From Takakia lepidozioides (lineage: Eukaryota > Streptophyta > Takakiopsida > Takakiales > Takakiaceae), in NCBI GenBank assembly GCA_030704615.1, contig CM060731.1, positions 22,258,001-22,322,000 on the forward strand: 64,000 nucleotides of DNA, written 5' to 3'. A program made the position numbers and the translations under genes. The notes beneath the pieces were generated by a model. It saw only the letters and a program-made list of their open reading frames with translations, did no database searches and had not been told where the DNA came from. This document shows positions 12,055 to 25,454 of the stretch, in pieces (positions within the stretch are counted from its first letter, which is position 1; every line of letters starts with the position of its first letter).

Positions 12055-14408
12055 ATGTTCAGCCTAGTTCCAGGAGATATGAGCTCTCAACGTAAGCAAC
12101 CCAGCTCGCAAATTGTGTTGAGGTGGCACGAGGTAGTGGAGAGCGTTAAAATTCAGTTAATGACGGCCGACCCAACATCTGCGCAGTCTATTGCCACCTC
12201 TGAAGACTCAATATCGTGTTCAAAGAGGGTAGATGATCCAGCTCTTAACGATGAAGATAAAAAGAGAAACTTGGAAAATATTCAAGCAAGATTGAATATG
12301 GAGCAGCGAAAAGATCAACGTGAAGGTGCCAAGTGGGGTAGTAAGCCCCGGGGAGCTGTAGCTAAACGGTGGAGGGATATCCAAGGTGCCGGCGATTGGC
12401 AGGGTTTGCTTGACCCCATGGATCCCGTGCTGCAAGAGGAGATTATCAAGTACGGAGAATTCGCACAAGCGACCTACGATGCATTTGATTATGAAACTAC
12501 ATCCAAGTATTGCGGCAGCAATAGGTCAGTACTGTAATCTGAATCGTGATTGTAATCGTCTCAACCCTGATATAGTATTCCCCATGACAGCCTCTCTTTT
12601 CTCAAGCTTCCCATGATCCAAAATTACAGGGGGAAACAGAGGCCGGTCACCCGTCGTACTTGTCTTTACTACGAGAGATCGAGAGTATGGATTTTTTTTT
12701 AGATAATCTAGATCGACCATATCGCTAGTCCTGAACAGGTTGTGAGCATGCCACTTGAGCACATGTGCAGATGAATTAGTCAGCCCTGAGGTTTGACAGA
12801 CTGTGTTAGTGTATTAATGTAACTTCAGCTGACTAAATATTATGTACATGTCTTGCTGCAGGTTTAGCAAGAAGAAACTTCTTGGGAAAGTAGGGTTGGG
12901 CGACAGTGGCTACGAGGTGACTAGATACATATATGCCATGTCCGATATCCACATACCCAACGTTCTCCACAGGTCACAACAGCCTGATCCATGGAGCCGA
13001 GATTCCAATTGGATGGGGTTCGTTGCTGTTGCAACCAACGAAGATGAGATCACGAGGCTAGGCAGACGAGACATTATCATCTCCTGGAGAGGCACTGGAA
13101 TGGCTCTAGAGTGGGTGGATGATTTCACGGATTATCTGATACCCGCGAGATCCACGAACAAATTTAACGCTGAGGAGGCGAGCAGTAACGTGAAAGTGGA
13201 GAAAGGATTCTTCAGTCTTTATACCTCCAAAGATGGAAACACGAGATACAACAAGAACAGTGCAGCTGAACAGGTATGTTGAATGGCTGTCTTCTGTCAA
13301 GATTTAGAAACATGATTTGAACCATGTTTGAATTTGTTTGAGATCAGGGATAGCCTGGGAGGCCTAAGTTGTGCTCGATCATTCCTTCTTTCATTCAGGT
13401 GTCTTGGACAGCTCCCTTCCCCATGACCTACATTTATACGCTATTGCTATGTACAATGCAGGATGTTGTCGATATTGATTGAGTACATTTTCAGCTCACT
13501 TTTCACCAAGTATAATGCAAAGCCTTGACCGGTCATCTCATGGTATATCGCATGTTCTGCAGGTGAAAGAGGAAATTCGCAGGCTTGTCAGTCTATATGC
13601 TGATGAAGAGCTCAGTATCACCGCCACTGGCCATAGCCTTGGGGCAGCTCTTGCTGTTCTCAGTGCCTACGATATTGCTAAATCCAAGCTAAACGAGCGA
13701 CCTAAGAATCACAAACCACGGCAAGGTCGCGATCAACTCAACAAAACGCCCTCCGTAGAAAAACTCTCTTCGCCTTCAGCAACAATGTCGGAGCCACTTC
13801 AAGAAGTAGATTCCAATATGAGGAATCCCACTCCATTGGGATCAATTGCTGTGTCAGTATTCTCATTTGCGGGTCCCCGAGTAGGGAATAACGCTTTCAG
13901 GGACACAGTGGAAGAGCTCGGAGTGAGCGTTCTTCGAGTTGTGTGTGTACACGACATTGTCCCAAAAGTCCCTGGTGTTTTTGTCAATGAGAAGTTCTAC
14001 GGCCGCAAGCTGGGCGCTTTGAGAAACATAGTGAGCCCGTTACTTGATCGCCTCCCGTGGACGTACAGTCATGTTGGTGTGGAGCTGAAGGTGGACAATG
14101 CAGCTTCTCCTTTTTTGAAGGCCACCAATGATGTAGACTACAGTGACTTTCATAATTTGGAGGGCTATCTGCACTTGGTGGATGGTTATCATGGGAAAAA
14201 GTTGGCCTTCGCCTCTGCGACGGGGAGGGACCATTCTTTGGTGAACAAGTCTTCTGGGTTCTTGAAAGCAAGCTTACTGGTACCTACTTCCTGGTGGCAG
14301 GTGGAAAACAAGGGCCTGATGAGGACTATCGATGGGCGCTGGGTTCAACCAGACAGACAGAAGCCGGAGGATAGACCTTCTAACAACGCAAATGACGACT
14401 GGGTTTGA
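12055..14408 (+). CDS. Class 3 lipase, DAD1-like phospholipase A1 family
   Basis: This is a predicted acylhydrolase acting on membrane glycerolipids or acylglycerols. Three exons fit in phase: 12055-12524, 12862-13273 and 13563-14408, giving about 575 residues. Family signatures include KYGEFAQATYDAFDYE, the oxyanion-region SWRGT, the nucleophile elbow GHSLGAALA (Ser near residue 319), SFAGPRVGN, HDIVPKVPG (Asp near 425) and the His-containing HNLEGYLHLVDGYH. It is longer than typical phospholipase A1-II proteins (about 400-450 residues). Extra length lies in a polar N-terminal region of about 130 residues and in a polar insert of about 55 residues after the nucleophile elbow. The start is the first in-frame ATG; the frame stays open a little upstream, so an extra 5' exon is possible. 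Substrate and compartment cannot be read from the sequence. Confidence 0.88.
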
Positions 14409-16347
14409 TCGTGCTACTCCTCACCTCCTCCCCACCTGTACCTGTAGAGTTTCAGACAATCTCTTAGAAGAGTTAGGTCTGTACAGTAGTTTCGAGAAGC
14501 TTTTGGTAGGATCGTTGGGAAACACCAAGGAGGAGTAATGCCTCCCATTTGTAATTAAAAACGAATGCTTCATGAACAATAGAATCTGAGTTCGAACGAT
14601 TTCATTCGGGTTTACCTGTTCGCCAGCTATTCACTCTAGAACATTATGGATTGTATTGTTTCCTTACTATGTGGGTCGAGTTAAAAGGCATATGACATGT
14701 CACCTCGGCTTGATCTAAAGGTCATGCTCGTCTTGGAATTGGGCCAAGCACTGCATGAAATCAAATTCAAATATTCTTGGGTGGAAAATAAAGAGTGGAT
14801 CGAGTTGCAAGTCTTTACAGAAAATCATAAGTTATAGCTTCGCTTGATTTTCGGTCGTGGTCGAGCATGGTCCAGAGAGTACACAAACAGTGAGGCCGAT
14901 GCAGCACATGCTGCCCGTCCTAAAATCAGTTTTCCTGGAAACCATTTGGAGCACCAGAACCATCCGTGTCTCTCCCAAGTAGTACGGAAAGGCTTAAGAA
15001 AGTCTTCAAAGAAGAGGATTGATGCCTTTTCGACTCTTCGAAGTGAGAGCAGCTTCACGCTCTCAGTAGGAGCTGCTATGTAAGTAAAGGCAAGGAATGT
15101 AGCCGGAGTTTAGTTCAAATGTCAGTTTTTTGAGATATAACATGTGACGGGGATACATTTAGTTCCAAAGTATGTACAGAGAGCACGCTCACGAAACTCA
15201 ATCAAGAAGATACTATGCGATGAAATTCATATATATGTTTGGAAGTGGGAAAGGTCACGTCCATTCTGTGGCCTAACGGACGGCAATTAAAACTATGCAA
15301 AACTTATTCAAGCAATCAAGACTGTTTACAAGAGTTTTCAAAATTATTTTGCCCACTTCTGATTCTGCAGAAAGTTAGGAAGGTGAAGCTGGAGCCAGGG
15401 ACCACTTCAATGCTTCGTTAACGTGTCTCGTCCTTGTACATACTCGCGAGTTAAGTTACTGCCCTTCACCTTGAAGGCACTCCACTGTTTTGGGTCTGGC
15501 GAGCATCAAGTGCAGTACACGATCATCGCATCAGCTCTTGTAGCTGTCAAGAAACGAGCCCTTGTCCAATTCAGCACGTTATAAACAAGGAGATAACGTC
15601 CGAAAGCATTGGATCTTTTGGCTTCTACAGTGGATGCTGTGGCTCCAAGTGCTGACAAGATCAATCAGCTTGTCATAATCTAGTTAGCAAGACCTGTACT
15701 ACATCTGCCGCTCTATTTGAGGAGGTGCTGAATAAGGCCGAGGGGGGGGGGTTCGAACTTGGTGAAGCTGGTTTTCAGGGATGAAAGTTTAAAACAAGAA
15801 GAGGACTTGACTGTTGTGATCAGTGAGGTGATTTTTCAAACGCTGGGAACATTCGCTCAGGGTAAACTGTCCACCACCAAAGAATTAGGAGCTCCCTAGT
15901 CCAAAAATCAACCCTCCCCATAAACAAAGAGTGTTGTGCAAGACTTTATGCTCTTTACATATATAGCCAACATGAAACCTCCAGTGAATTATTTTTTGGC
16001 TAAACTGCATGAGCAAAAGCCCCCATATCTACAAATTCTTTGTTAAAACTGATGTCAATAGCCATAATGTACTGAAAATGGGCACCCAGCTTAATGGACT
16101 ATTAGAGCCTTGACCATAATGCCTCCATGAAACTCACCTCAGAAGTCCAATAACTTCTCTAGCAATCAACTGAATCCAGCCACAAGGAAACCTTCCTTCT
16201 TTGTGTACATTTCTGCTGGCCAACTTGAGGGAAAGGTGCCATATTTTACAATTCAAAATCCAGAGATAAGCACTCCATTCTGTTGCTGTTAAGTTCCATG
16301 AACCTTGTGACATGGCTCACACAACCCGGGCGGATCAGTAACCCGTC
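14409..16347. other. Intergenic between convergent lipase and VPS2 genes
   Basis: The 3' flanks of the two convergent genes meet here. No additional gene or repeat family is recognised. Confidence 0.4.
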
Positions 16348-19300
16348 TCACATCCTGCGAAGATTGTCCAAGCGAGCTTGAAGATCGCTGTCAATCCCTG
16401 AGTCATCCCCACCAACCCCTGCTCCTGTGGGTTGTGCTACCTTTGAGGGAGTCGCTTGTGCTGGTGCCGCTGCTATATTTGCAGGAGCATGCACTAGCTG
16501 CAAATCCACACAGATGATCATTACTACACTTGGATGCCGACATCAAAGAGAGAGAGAGAGACGGAAGACTCTAGTCATGAATTAGCAGCATAAGCAGCAA
16601 GGGAGAAAATGTAGGTGTATTCATCAGAGTCTGCTGGCTCTACGTAACCTGCATGCGGTTAGGACAGAGCACTAGACATGAGAGAGAAGACTAGAGAAAG
16701 CCAGGCTTCTCTACACTCAGCCTTGTGATGTCATTTGAGAAAAACCCCATCTCATATGGTTCATAAGTAGCTAAGACTAGGCACCTTGCTGAACATATTG
16801 ATCTCTGGGCCCTTGGGAGATCCTCAATATGAACAAGATAAAGCAGGTTTTTCAGTCCCATATGTGCAGGGGTAAAATAAGTGCAAGTGAGTGGGCTCTC
16901 CATTAACCCTCAACTCTTGACCTTTGTCAATGCAAGAAAGAAGTGCATTGCACCCACAGCGCCCGTGGGACACAGTAGAACAACACAACAGAAGCAGACA
17001 AAACAATTAAACCCCACAGGTCGGAGTGCATCATGCAGGTAAACTAAGCACTTTCAGTCCCCATAGCTAAGGATGCGGAATGTCTACAAAGACAGAAGTA
17101 TCTGTCCTGCGTATCTGTAGCCTTGTGGCCATTGACCCTGCGCCCAGATTGAGCGGAACGCAAAGGGACAGAAACTACCTTCGACGCTATGACTTACCTT
17201 GGAACAGACAATTGATCAGAGCTTTCCAGATATCCTCTAGAACTCCCTTAATCAAGCATCAATCTGCTGTGTGTGATTTACCCAATAAGTAGGTCCCAAA
17301 AGGGCCTGGGTTGTTGGCTCAGCCTCAAGATTTTCAAAGTTGGCAAAGTGAAAAAGAGAGAGAGAGAGAGAGAGGAAGAGCAATCTAATATAACCACTGG
17401 CAGCCAAGAAAGCCCATCAGACAGTTGAACCAGTTGACAGAGAAAGAGAGTTGTGCAGCAATGGGTTGGGATTCTAGAACACACCTGAGAATCAAGGTCA
17501 ACACCAATTTCATCAAGCACTTGACTAACAAGCTCATCGGTCTCCTCTTCCTCCTCATCTCCTTCCAAAGCGTCATCAATAGCATCCCCCATAACCTCTG
17601 TTGTCATTTCCATTCTCTCATTCTGCCTCTCAAACTCCTGCATGATTTTTTGCAATGCTGGCAGGTTGAGTTGCTTGTTCATCTGCCCCATGGCTTTTGT
17701 AACCCCCTTCATGGCTTCTGCCATCGCCTGTGTTGATTTAAGTGTCTGCCAAACCATACCAGCACATCAGTTAAGACAATCAACAATATGCTAAAGTCAT
17801 TGGAGGATGATTGAAATAAGAAAAGAAAAAGAGTAGAGAATGATCAGAGTGAACACATCCGGCAAGTAGAAAAAGAGTTGGGAAACACTCTATCAGGTAA
17901 ATGGAAACATGGACAATGTGTAACCTCTAATACCATTACGGCATCAACAACTGACCTGTTGGAATGCCTCCTTTGGCGTCTGCCACTTCTAATAGGACAA
18001 ATGTAACTAAGGTCATGTGACACAGCCACCAAATCATCAAATTATGCAGAGGGAGGTAAAGCCATGTCCTGACTTTAACAAAACCATGCGCAGTCCACCT
18101 TAGGCTTTACACCCAAGACACTATCTGATGGGCTGCACAAGCCTACAGTTTGGAGGACTCGACAAAACCCTCAGAAAGAAGGAATATAAAAAAGCACTGA
18201 CCTGAATGCGCAGAGAGATCCCTTGAAGCTGCGATTTGAGACCATAGAACTTGGTAATTTGATGTCGTGTCCGTATTAGATCCTTTGCCATCACCCTGAC
18301 AGCGCCCTGCAATGTTCAGAGTCGTATGTCAGATAGGGAGGAGCAAGATGGAGAACAGGCTTGAAATTGCTGGCAGAAGCCTTGGGGTCATAGACCCTGC
18401 TCACAGAAGACGGGTGTGAATCAGAGTCTTAAGAGTGTGATAGTCTGACAGTGTCTTGTGGGAATGAAATCGGATGCAGCAGAAGAATAGAGGACCTTGG
18501 GGCAATTGGTTGAGGAGACACAGAGGATGGAGTGTGAACCACCGAAGGCTGTTAAATCTGCTACATCATTGTTTATCCCATGATCACTCTTGCAAATTCT
18601 GAGCCTTGATAGAAAAACTGCCTATTGTATGACCTAAGAAATTTTGAAACTTTCATTGCAATCTGTCATTCAGTCCACAACCTAGACAGCATTCTGCACT
18701 ACAGTGTCTGCAAGTGGTTTCTAAGTTGAAGGACTGGATGCTTGTTAAACTTAGGGAGATTTTAAAGCATGCTTGCCTAGGGTTGCATTATGTGGAATTG
18801 TGGGCAATTCCAACATTGGATTTCAAGAATGTCAATGACTAAGAAAGCCCCCGTGGTCTTGTGATAGATTTGTCACCCAAACAAGAGGGGTAAGGCGCCG
18901 CGATAGAATATGGACCATAAGGTTATGGGGGTAATGGAAAACTATTGAACTTCTTACTGACTACAAACTCCGAACTATCAGCGAAAAATAAAGATGGAGG
19001 TATCGATTAGACGAGTAGGAACCCTTTCACACAAATCCCTGATTGACGTTGTCCATGATAAGACAAGAGGGAATTAGGAATCTACCATTTGGCCTTGCTT
19101 TGCAGTCTTTTTTATTTCAGCAATCAGCTTCTTCTCCTGAGACTGCAGATTCTGCCTCTCTCGCTCGATTTCTCGAATGGATTTATCAAGCATGCGTTTG
19201 TTCTCCCGCAAAAGCTCTGTTAAGATAAAAAACAGTCACACATGTGATTTACAAAGCATCCTAAATGGAACCTCCCTACAATTGAACTGAACCACCGGTA

Positions 19301-19567
19301 ACTGATATCATTATGGCTTTGGCTTAACTCACGATTACTTACAGAGATCAGAGCATTACAAGCCCAATTCTTCCCCTTTGACTTCTACGAAGAACGCACC
19401 GACCGCTAATAAGTGAAGAGTTCTAACCTAGTACAACTCCACAATCTTCTGATGTGCCTACAACGTATTTAAGGACTAGATTTGGAGAGCCAAAGAACGA
19501 GGATTCGCGGGGAAGTTGGATAGAGCGCACCTGCGGGAGTCTTCTTCTTTCCAAATAGGAAACTCAT
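16348..19567 (-). CDS. VPS2: ESCRT-III subunit VPS2 (CHMP2)
   Basis: This subunit assembles with other ESCRT-III proteins on endosomal membranes and recruits the VPS4 ATPase for filament disassembly during multivesicular body formation and membrane abscission. Five exons fit perfectly in phase: 19531-19567, 19086-19216, 18202-18306, 17485-17745 and 16348-16497, giving 227 residues, the usual plant VPS2.1 length. Exon 1 encodes MSFLFGKKKTPA. Exon 2 carries the basic helix ELLRENKRMLDKSIREIERE. Exon 4 holds TLKSTQAMAEAMKGVTKAMG and an acidic stretch (EGDEEEEETDEL). The C-terminus, DSGIDSDLQARLDNLRRM, ends in a MIM1-type motif for the VPS4 MIT domain. Intron 4 contains a LINE fragment. Confidence 0.95.
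17118..17347 (-). mobile_element. LINE 3' fragment inside VPS2 intron 4
   Basis: The reverse complement matches the C-terminal ORF and 3' end of the LINE family, with the same order of blocks from CCAACTTTGAAAATCTTGAGG through the GGCCACAAGGCTAC region. It abuts a (GA)n run at about 17355-17375 on its 5' side, consistent with the family's purine-rich targets. The terminal TATGAGTACA is not preserved. Confidence 0.8.
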
Positions 19568-20055
19568 CGTGTAGATTGCCAAAACCCTACGCAGAGAGCT
19601 GGGGGAGCAGAGAGCTCAATTTCCAGGCAGAGCCACCAATACCCACCGAAATCTTCCTTTCTCCTTGAGTAACCCAAAATTCAGATCCAATCTCACCCAA
19701 TTTCCACAGTATGAAGCAAACAACAAGACAATCCAAGAGTTTCAGACGAACATAGCCCAACCCACAAACTGGAATGCACACTCCCGTTCCTCCAAAGCCG
19801 TCGAGAACTTCAATTTGCAGCGCTTTCACGCCTGATGGCTTCTTTGCTTTCGCTGGATCTGACTCAACCGTCCTTGCATCTTCTCAACCGTGTGCAAGAC
19901 GACCTGCTTTGCTTTCCAGGAAGGAGGTGTGGCTTCTCTCTCCCTCGCTTTTTTACCCCTTGAGCAACAGGGTTACTAGTCAACAGACTCTGAACTATGA
20001 TCGTTAAATATGTACCTCCAAAAAGGAAAGCAAGCGCACAAACTTTACTGGATGG

Positions 20056-20136
20056 TGTCAACAGTGGGATTCGAACCCACGCCCTTTCGGACCAGTACCT
20101 GAAACTGGCGCCTTAGACCAACTCGGCCATATTGAC
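20056..20136 (-). tRNA. tRNA-Leu(CAG)
   Basis: The minus strand folds as a class II tRNA of 81 nt. The acceptor stem GTCAATA pairs with the 3' TGTTGAC strand (one G-T pair), and the discriminator is A. The D arm has GGCCGAGTTGGTCTAAGGC. The anticodon stem CCAGT/ACTGG encloses TTCAGGT, giving anticodon CAG. A long variable arm follows, and the T arm has GGTTCGAATCC. No intron is present. A T5 run lies about 35 nt downstream on the minus strand, a plausible Pol III terminator. Confidence 0.96.
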
Positions 20137-21794
20137 ACATGCTACGTGACACATAAATATGTTGGTTTTGTATGGTATAGTAAGCGTGAAGGTTGCTCTT
20201 GTCTACCCAAGGGACTGTGTTCCCCCTGTGGTGAAGGGGCGGGAGGTCTCGCATCCCGCCGAAGGTACAGCATTGGGTCTGAAGTGGGTGATGCGAAGCC
20301 CGAGACCCGTTCAAGACATGGCGACATCGCTTCCCCACCCTGCACTGCAATCGAAGCCAGGTACTCAAATTATCTCTTTGCATAATTTTTTGTTGGGTCT
20401 GTGAAGCGATGCAGGCTCTTCACCACCCCAGCAGAAGCTGATTCATCTTCGTTGAAAAGGTTCACATGGTGTTCCAGGCAGTGTTATCCTTAGAGGAATT
20501 TGCATGGGTTGGCTGTTATGCAATTTCAAATGTGGTGCAGGCAATTTTCAGCTCCTTTCTTGGTGTAGAGGGCTAGTGGCTACAGATTGATGTGGCCTCT
20601 GCAGAAAAGTGCAATGCCACATTCCCAGTCACAATGAGGGATGGATAAATGGAAAAAAGATTACTCATCGACCGACGCTGCACGCTTTGGCGAACCTGTG
20701 TGGGCATAGAATCGCTGGGCCATTCCTAGTTTATGTACCCACCAGGATTTAGGAATTGAGCCATAATACCCAGACTAATCGACCGTAGTTAACGCTGGTC
20801 CTGCAACAGGAATTGATTGTTGTTACATAGGCTGGTACAGACATCTTCTAGAAAACACCGTGTTGAATCTAGCACTACTGCTCTAGACCCAATCTGACGT
20901 AAGATGTGATAAATGTGGCAGTGGCTGTCAAATTGATGTTTTACTGGTGTGTGCATACAGGACAAGCAATGAAGATAGAACAGCGTTGGCAGGAGTTCTT
21001 CTCAGATCCTCCACAGTGCTGGGACAAAAGACTTGAGAAGGTGCCAGTACTTCCATGGTGTATGTGAAAGAGTCTGTCAAACGGTGCTTGTGACTGAAGC
21101 AGCATGATGATATTATGTGGACTACATTAATGACAATTTTGGAAAGCAGCAGCATTGAGTCTTGGTATTGCTGTCAGTGGGTGGTTGCCAGACCTACTTG
21201 GCCTTTCGTGGTTGTAGCCTCAACCATACAAGGCAGCGTTCAAAGCTACAGCTGCTCATGAGCTGCCGGTTCGTGGTTTCTTCAGGAAAGTCCAAGCTCA
21301 CCAGACTTCACACATAAGCGAACAAAAGAGGTCCTGTGGATTGAGAGATGGTCACATCGCCCTGGGGTGAAAGAAGAGCTGGTAGATGGTCAAGCACAAT
21401 CCAGTACTGGTCCTAATGTCAATATACAACATGGAACTCCAAGCAGAGCATACAGCGGGTATTGTTTTGCCAATGATGGATCAAGGCTTCCAACTCTAAC
21501 AATTAGATTTGGTACATTTTATTCTCCAGTTCGTTGACTGCAGTGAATTTTGAAACGTAGTAAGAAGCCTCCTCATGGAGAGATCGTGGATAAGGAGCTT
21601 TAAGAATTTATGTGATTTGGTTTGCCTCTAAGAGTTTTGAGTAATGCAGGCTGGCAGCGTTGAATCAAGCAGAGTTATTTGTTGGGGATCAGACTGACTG
21701 CAGGGGTAGCACATCCACCATAACCACTGCTTTTGAAAGAGCTCCAAGAGAGGCAGTCAAACAGAAACCTTCTGGAACTTGTGGGAAAGAGGCA
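20137..21794. other. Upstream flank of the PPR gene
   Basis: This region holds no recognised gene. It probably carries the promoter and 5' UTR of the PPR gene. The PPR reading frame is open from about 21645 without an in-frame ATG. That segment resembles the N-terminal segment of the paralogous pseudogene at 28.5 kb, where an ATG is present. Confidence 0.4.
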
Positions 21795-24761
21795 ATGCAC
21801 ATTTTCAACCAACCGGGCATTCAGGCAGACTTGAATACTTATGTCTGTCTCTTGCAGGAGAGTATCAACATGAAAGACATGGCAAAGGGAAAGCAGGTGC
21901 ACGCTCACATTATCAAAAGTGGATTCAAGCCAACCACATTTCTACTGAATACCCTTGTTGACATGTATGCTAAATGTGGGAGCATGAAGAATGCTCGTCA
22001 AGTGTTCGATAATATGACTCAGCGAAATGTGGTCTCATGGAACTTGATGATCGCAGGATATGCCAAGCACAGGCTTGGTAGGGAGGCTCTCATGATCTAT
22101 GAGCAAATGCAACGGGAAGGGGTGACTCCCAACAGGGTCACGTTCATTTGTGTCCTCAATGCATGTGCTGGCCTAGGGGCCTTGGAAAAGGGCAAAGAGG
22201 TCCATGCTGCTATCGTGAATACTGGAATTGAGTCATACATGAATTTGGAAACTGCCCTTGCTGGCATGTATGCAAAATGTGGGAGCATGAAGGATGCACA
22301 TCAAGTATTTGACAACATGGCTAAACGAGATGTGGTCACATGGAATGCCATGATCGCAGGATATGCGCAGCATGGGTCTGCTACGAATACTTTCGAGATC
22401 TATGAGCAAATGCAACAGGAAGGGGTGACACCCAATAGAGTCACATTCATTTGCATTCTTAAAGCATGTTCCAATCTGGGACTCTTGGAAAAGGGCAGAC
22501 AGGTCCATGCTGACATCATCAAAGCCAGAATTGCATCATATATTCATCTAGAAAATACCCTTGTCGACATGTATGCGAAATGTGGAAGCATGAGAGACGC
22601 TCGTCAAGTGTTTGACAATATGGGTCAACAAGATGTGGTCTCATGGAACACCATGCTCACAGGATATGCTCAGCATGGATGTGGTAGGGAGGCTTTGGAA
22701 ATCTATGAGCAAATGCAACAGGAAGGGGTGACGCCTGATAGGGTAACATTCATTTGTGTTCTCAATGCGTGTGCCAGCCTAGGAGCCCTGAAAATGGGCA
22801 AAGAGGTGCATGCTGACATCATCAAAGCTGGAATTCCTTCATATATAAATTTGGAGACCGCACTCGTTGATATGTATGCCAAATGTGGGAGCATGCAGGA
22901 TGCATGTTGGGTGTTCAACAAAATGGCTGAACGAAATGTGGTCTCATGGAATGCTATGATTGCAGGATATGCTCAGCATGGGTGTGGTGGGGAGGCTTTT
23001 GAGATATACGAACAAATGCAACAGGAAGAGGTAACACCTGACAGTGTCACATTCACTTCCCTTCTGAATCTGTGTGCCAGCCTAGAAGCCTTGGAAAAGG
23101 GCAAGCAGGTCCATGCTAACATCCACAAAAGTGGAATTGTGCCAGATATTATTTTGGAGAATACCCTTGTTGACATGTATGCCAAATGTCACAGCATGAA
23201 GGATGCGCATCACGTGTTCGACAACATGGTTCAACGAGATGTGATCTCGTGGAATGCTATGCTTGCAGGATATGCTCAGCATGGATGTGGCAGGGAGGCT
23301 TTTGGGATCTATGAACAAATGCAAGAGGAAGGGGTGATGCCTGACAAAGTCACATTCATTTCTGCTCTCAATGCATGTGCCAGCCTGGAAAAGGGCAAAG
23401 AGGTCCATGCTGACATCATCAAAGCTGGTGTTGCATCATATGTTAATTTGGACACTGCCCTTGTTGACATGTATGCTAAATGCGGGAGCATGCAGGATGC
23501 ACACAGAGTGTTCAACAATATGGGTCAACGAAATGTGATCTCATGGAACGCAATGATATCTGGATATGCTCAGCATGGGTGTGGTTGGGAGGCTTTGGAG
23601 GTCTATGAGAAAATGCAGCAGGAAGAGGTGACGCCTGACAAGGTGACATTCACTTGTGTTCTGAATGCGTGTGCAAGCCTAGGAGCTTTGGAAAGAGGCA
23701 AGCAGTTCCATGCTGACATCAGCAAAATAAAAAATGCGCCAGATATTATTCTGGAGAATACCCTTGTTGACATGTATGCAAAATGTGGGAGCCTGAAGGG
23801 TGCTCATCAAGTATTTGACAATATGTCTCAACGAAATGTGGTCTCCTGGAGTGCAATGATCGCAGGGTGTGCTCAGCATGGGCTTGGTAGGGAGGCCCTG
23901 GATCTATTTGAACAAATGCAACAGGAAGGCGTGAAGCCAGACGGTATCACCTTTACATCACTTCTCTCAGCGTGTAGCCATGCAGGCTTAGTGCATGAAG
24001 GCCGTCACTACTTTGATTCCTTGAGTCGAGATCATGGCCTCACTCCGACAGCGGAGCATTTTGGCTGTATTGTGGACCTTCTTGGCCGTGCAGGGCGATT
24101 GGATGAGGCTGAGGACTTCATTAACAAAATGGCAATCAAACCAGATGCGTTGGTGTGGAGGCCTTTGCTAGGTGCGTGTAGAGTTCATGGCAATGTGGAC
24201 GTTGCAGAACGTGCGGCAAAAAGCATCTTGAAGACTGATCCACAGCACCCGGCAGCTTATGTGCTGCTATCAAACATTTATGCTGCAGCTGGCAGGTGGG
24301 ATGATAAAGCAAAGGTCAGAAAAATTATGCATGATAGAGGTGTCAGAAAGGAGCCAGGGCACAGTTGCATTGAGGTTGACAAGCTGGTGCATACATTTGT
24401 TGTAGAAGACGATTCACATCAGCAAATCAAGGAAATTCATGCCAAGCTGAGGAGATTGCATGGGCAGATGAAGGAGGCTGGTTATATGCCTGACACTTGC
24501 TTTGTATTGCATGACTTAGAGGAAGAGCAGAAGGAGCTTTCTCTTTGGCACCACAGTGAGAGGCTGGCCATTGCTTTTGGACTCATCAGTACACCCCCTG
24601 GGGCACCTATCCTCGTCATCAAGAACCTCAGGATATGTGGTGACTGCCACACCACCACCAAGTTCATCTCAAAGATTGATGGGCGAGTCATTGTTATACG
24701 AGATGCCAATCGCTTTCACCACTTTCAGGATGGCGTTTGTTCTTGTGGAGATTACTGGTGA
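21795..24761 (+). CDS. PLS-class pentatricopeptide repeat protein with E and DYW domains
   Basis: This is a predicted organellar RNA-editing factor: PPR repeats bind RNA base by base and the DYW domain is the cytidine deaminase. From the first in-frame ATG the protein has 988 residues in one intronless exon, typical for the family. Seven P-L-S triplets of about 101 residues are visible, marked by the recurring [26 protein letters not shown] and [10 protein letters not shown] phrases. The E/E+ region (residues about 760-890) includes [15 protein letters not shown] and [17 protein letters not shown]. The DYW domain has the zinc-binding HSE, CGDCH and terminal CSCGDYW. The usual PGxSWIE box reads PGHSCIE. 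The frame extends about 45 codons upstream without ATG, so the true start, and any organelle transit peptide, is uncertain. Confidence 0.93.
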   Translation: MHIFNQPGIQADLNTYVCLLQESINMKDMAKGKQVHAHIIKSGFKPTTFLLNTLVDMYAKCGSMKNARQVFDNMTQRNVVSWNLMIAGYAKHRLGREALMIYEQMQREGVTPNRVTFICVLNACAGLGALEKGKEVHAAIVNTGIESYMNLETALAGMYAKCGSMKDAHQVFDNMAKRDVVTWNAMIAGYAQHGSATNTFEIYEQMQQEGVTPNRVTFICILKACSNLGLLEKGRQVHADIIKARIASYIHLENTLVDMYAKCGSMRDARQVFDNMGQQDVVSWNTMLTGYAQHGCGREALEIYEQMQQEGVTPDRVTFICVLNACASLGALKMGKEVHADIIKAGIPSYINLETALVDMYAKCGSMQDACWVFNKMAERNVVSWNAMIAGYAQHGCGGEAFEIYEQMQQEEVTPDSVTFTSLLNLCASLEALEKGKQVHANIHKSGIVPDIILENTLVDMYAKCHSMKDAHHVFDNMVQRDVISWNAMLAGYAQHGCGREAFGIYEQMQEEGVMPDKVTFISALNACASLEKGKEVHADIIKAGVASYVNLDTALVDMYAKCGSMQDAHRVFNNMGQRNVISWNAMISGYAQHGCGWEALEVYEKMQQEEVTPDKVTFTCVLNACASLGALERGKQFHADISKIKNAPDIILENTLVDMYAKCGSLKGAHQVFDNMSQRNVVSWSAMIAGCAQHGLGREALDLFEQMQQEGVKPDGITFTSLLSACSHAGLVHEGRHYFDSLSRDHGLTPTAEHFGCIVDLLGRAGRLDEAEDFINKMAIKPDALVWRPLLGACRVHGNVDVAERAAKSILKTDPQHPAAYVLLSNIYAAAGRWDDKAKVRKIMHDRGVRKEPGHSCIEVDKLVHTFVVEDDSHQQIKEIHAKLRRLHGQMKEAGYMPDTCFVLHDLEEEQKELSLWHHSERLAIAFGLISTPPGAPILVIKNLRICGDCHTTTKFISKIDGRVIVIRDANRFHHFQDGVCSCGDYW

Positions 24762-25189
24762 ATCAAGCAACATGCATGAAAGAAAGTCTGCTGCTCTTAT
24801 TGTTCTTGAAGCAAATATCAGGAATAATATCGTTGATTGTGACAAACAGTACTGCACTTTTCAGTACGCTCCCATGACAACTCCTCTTTGTAATTATAAC
24901 CAGCAGCGGTGAAGTCACAAAAAATTCTATGGCCCAAATTCTCGGCACAATTCGGTAACCTGTCGGCCTGAAAAACATGTTCAAGCAATGGGGGAAGTCT
25001 TGCTCGAGAAAAGGTTGGACAATGGAAACATTGCATTGTGGAATCTGAATGACATCACAGGACCTTGGGAAGTTAGACCAAAAGAGAGACGACACAGAAC
25101 TCGGTAGGCACTTGTGACATTTGGGCCAGACTCCTATACAAATGTATGTCTGTGTCGACCATTCTTCACTCTAAGCCAGACTATCCAGG
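24762..25189. other. 3' flank of the PPR gene
   Basis: No coding sequence or repeat is recognised in this stretch. It lies between the DYW stop codon and the first LINE fragment of the mosaic region. Confidence 0.35.
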
Positions 25190-25402
25190 GAAGGAAAAAA
25201 GAAAGAAAGCCCACTTTTCCTGGATGTCAAAAGGCTGAAGACACTGGCGCTACGGGCTGTGGCTTTGGCTTGTGTCTTCTGGGGTCAGGGGAAAGATGTG
25301 GAGGGTGGTCTACAACCTGTATGTGAACACCAAAAGCTGTGTTACGGTCAATGGACATAAGTCTAACTTCTTTGATATTGACCAAGGTGTAGCTCGTGGT
25401 TA
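25190..25402 (+). mobile_element. LINE reverse transcriptase fragment
   Basis: A degraded piece of RT is readable. It has FLDVKKAEDT-like catalytic-region sequence (other frame near 25220), then MWRVVYNLY, then SNFFDIDQGVARG ending at a stop where the 38.1-kb copy continues QGCTLSPLLFN. It overlaps in content with the 5' end of the copy at 36.6-38.15 kb and extends further upstream. It is a relic in broken frames. Confidence 0.65.
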
Positions 25403-25454
25403 ACACTTATTGGAGTTGAGCCAAACATCTCTCTACTTTCTTGATATGTTCCAT

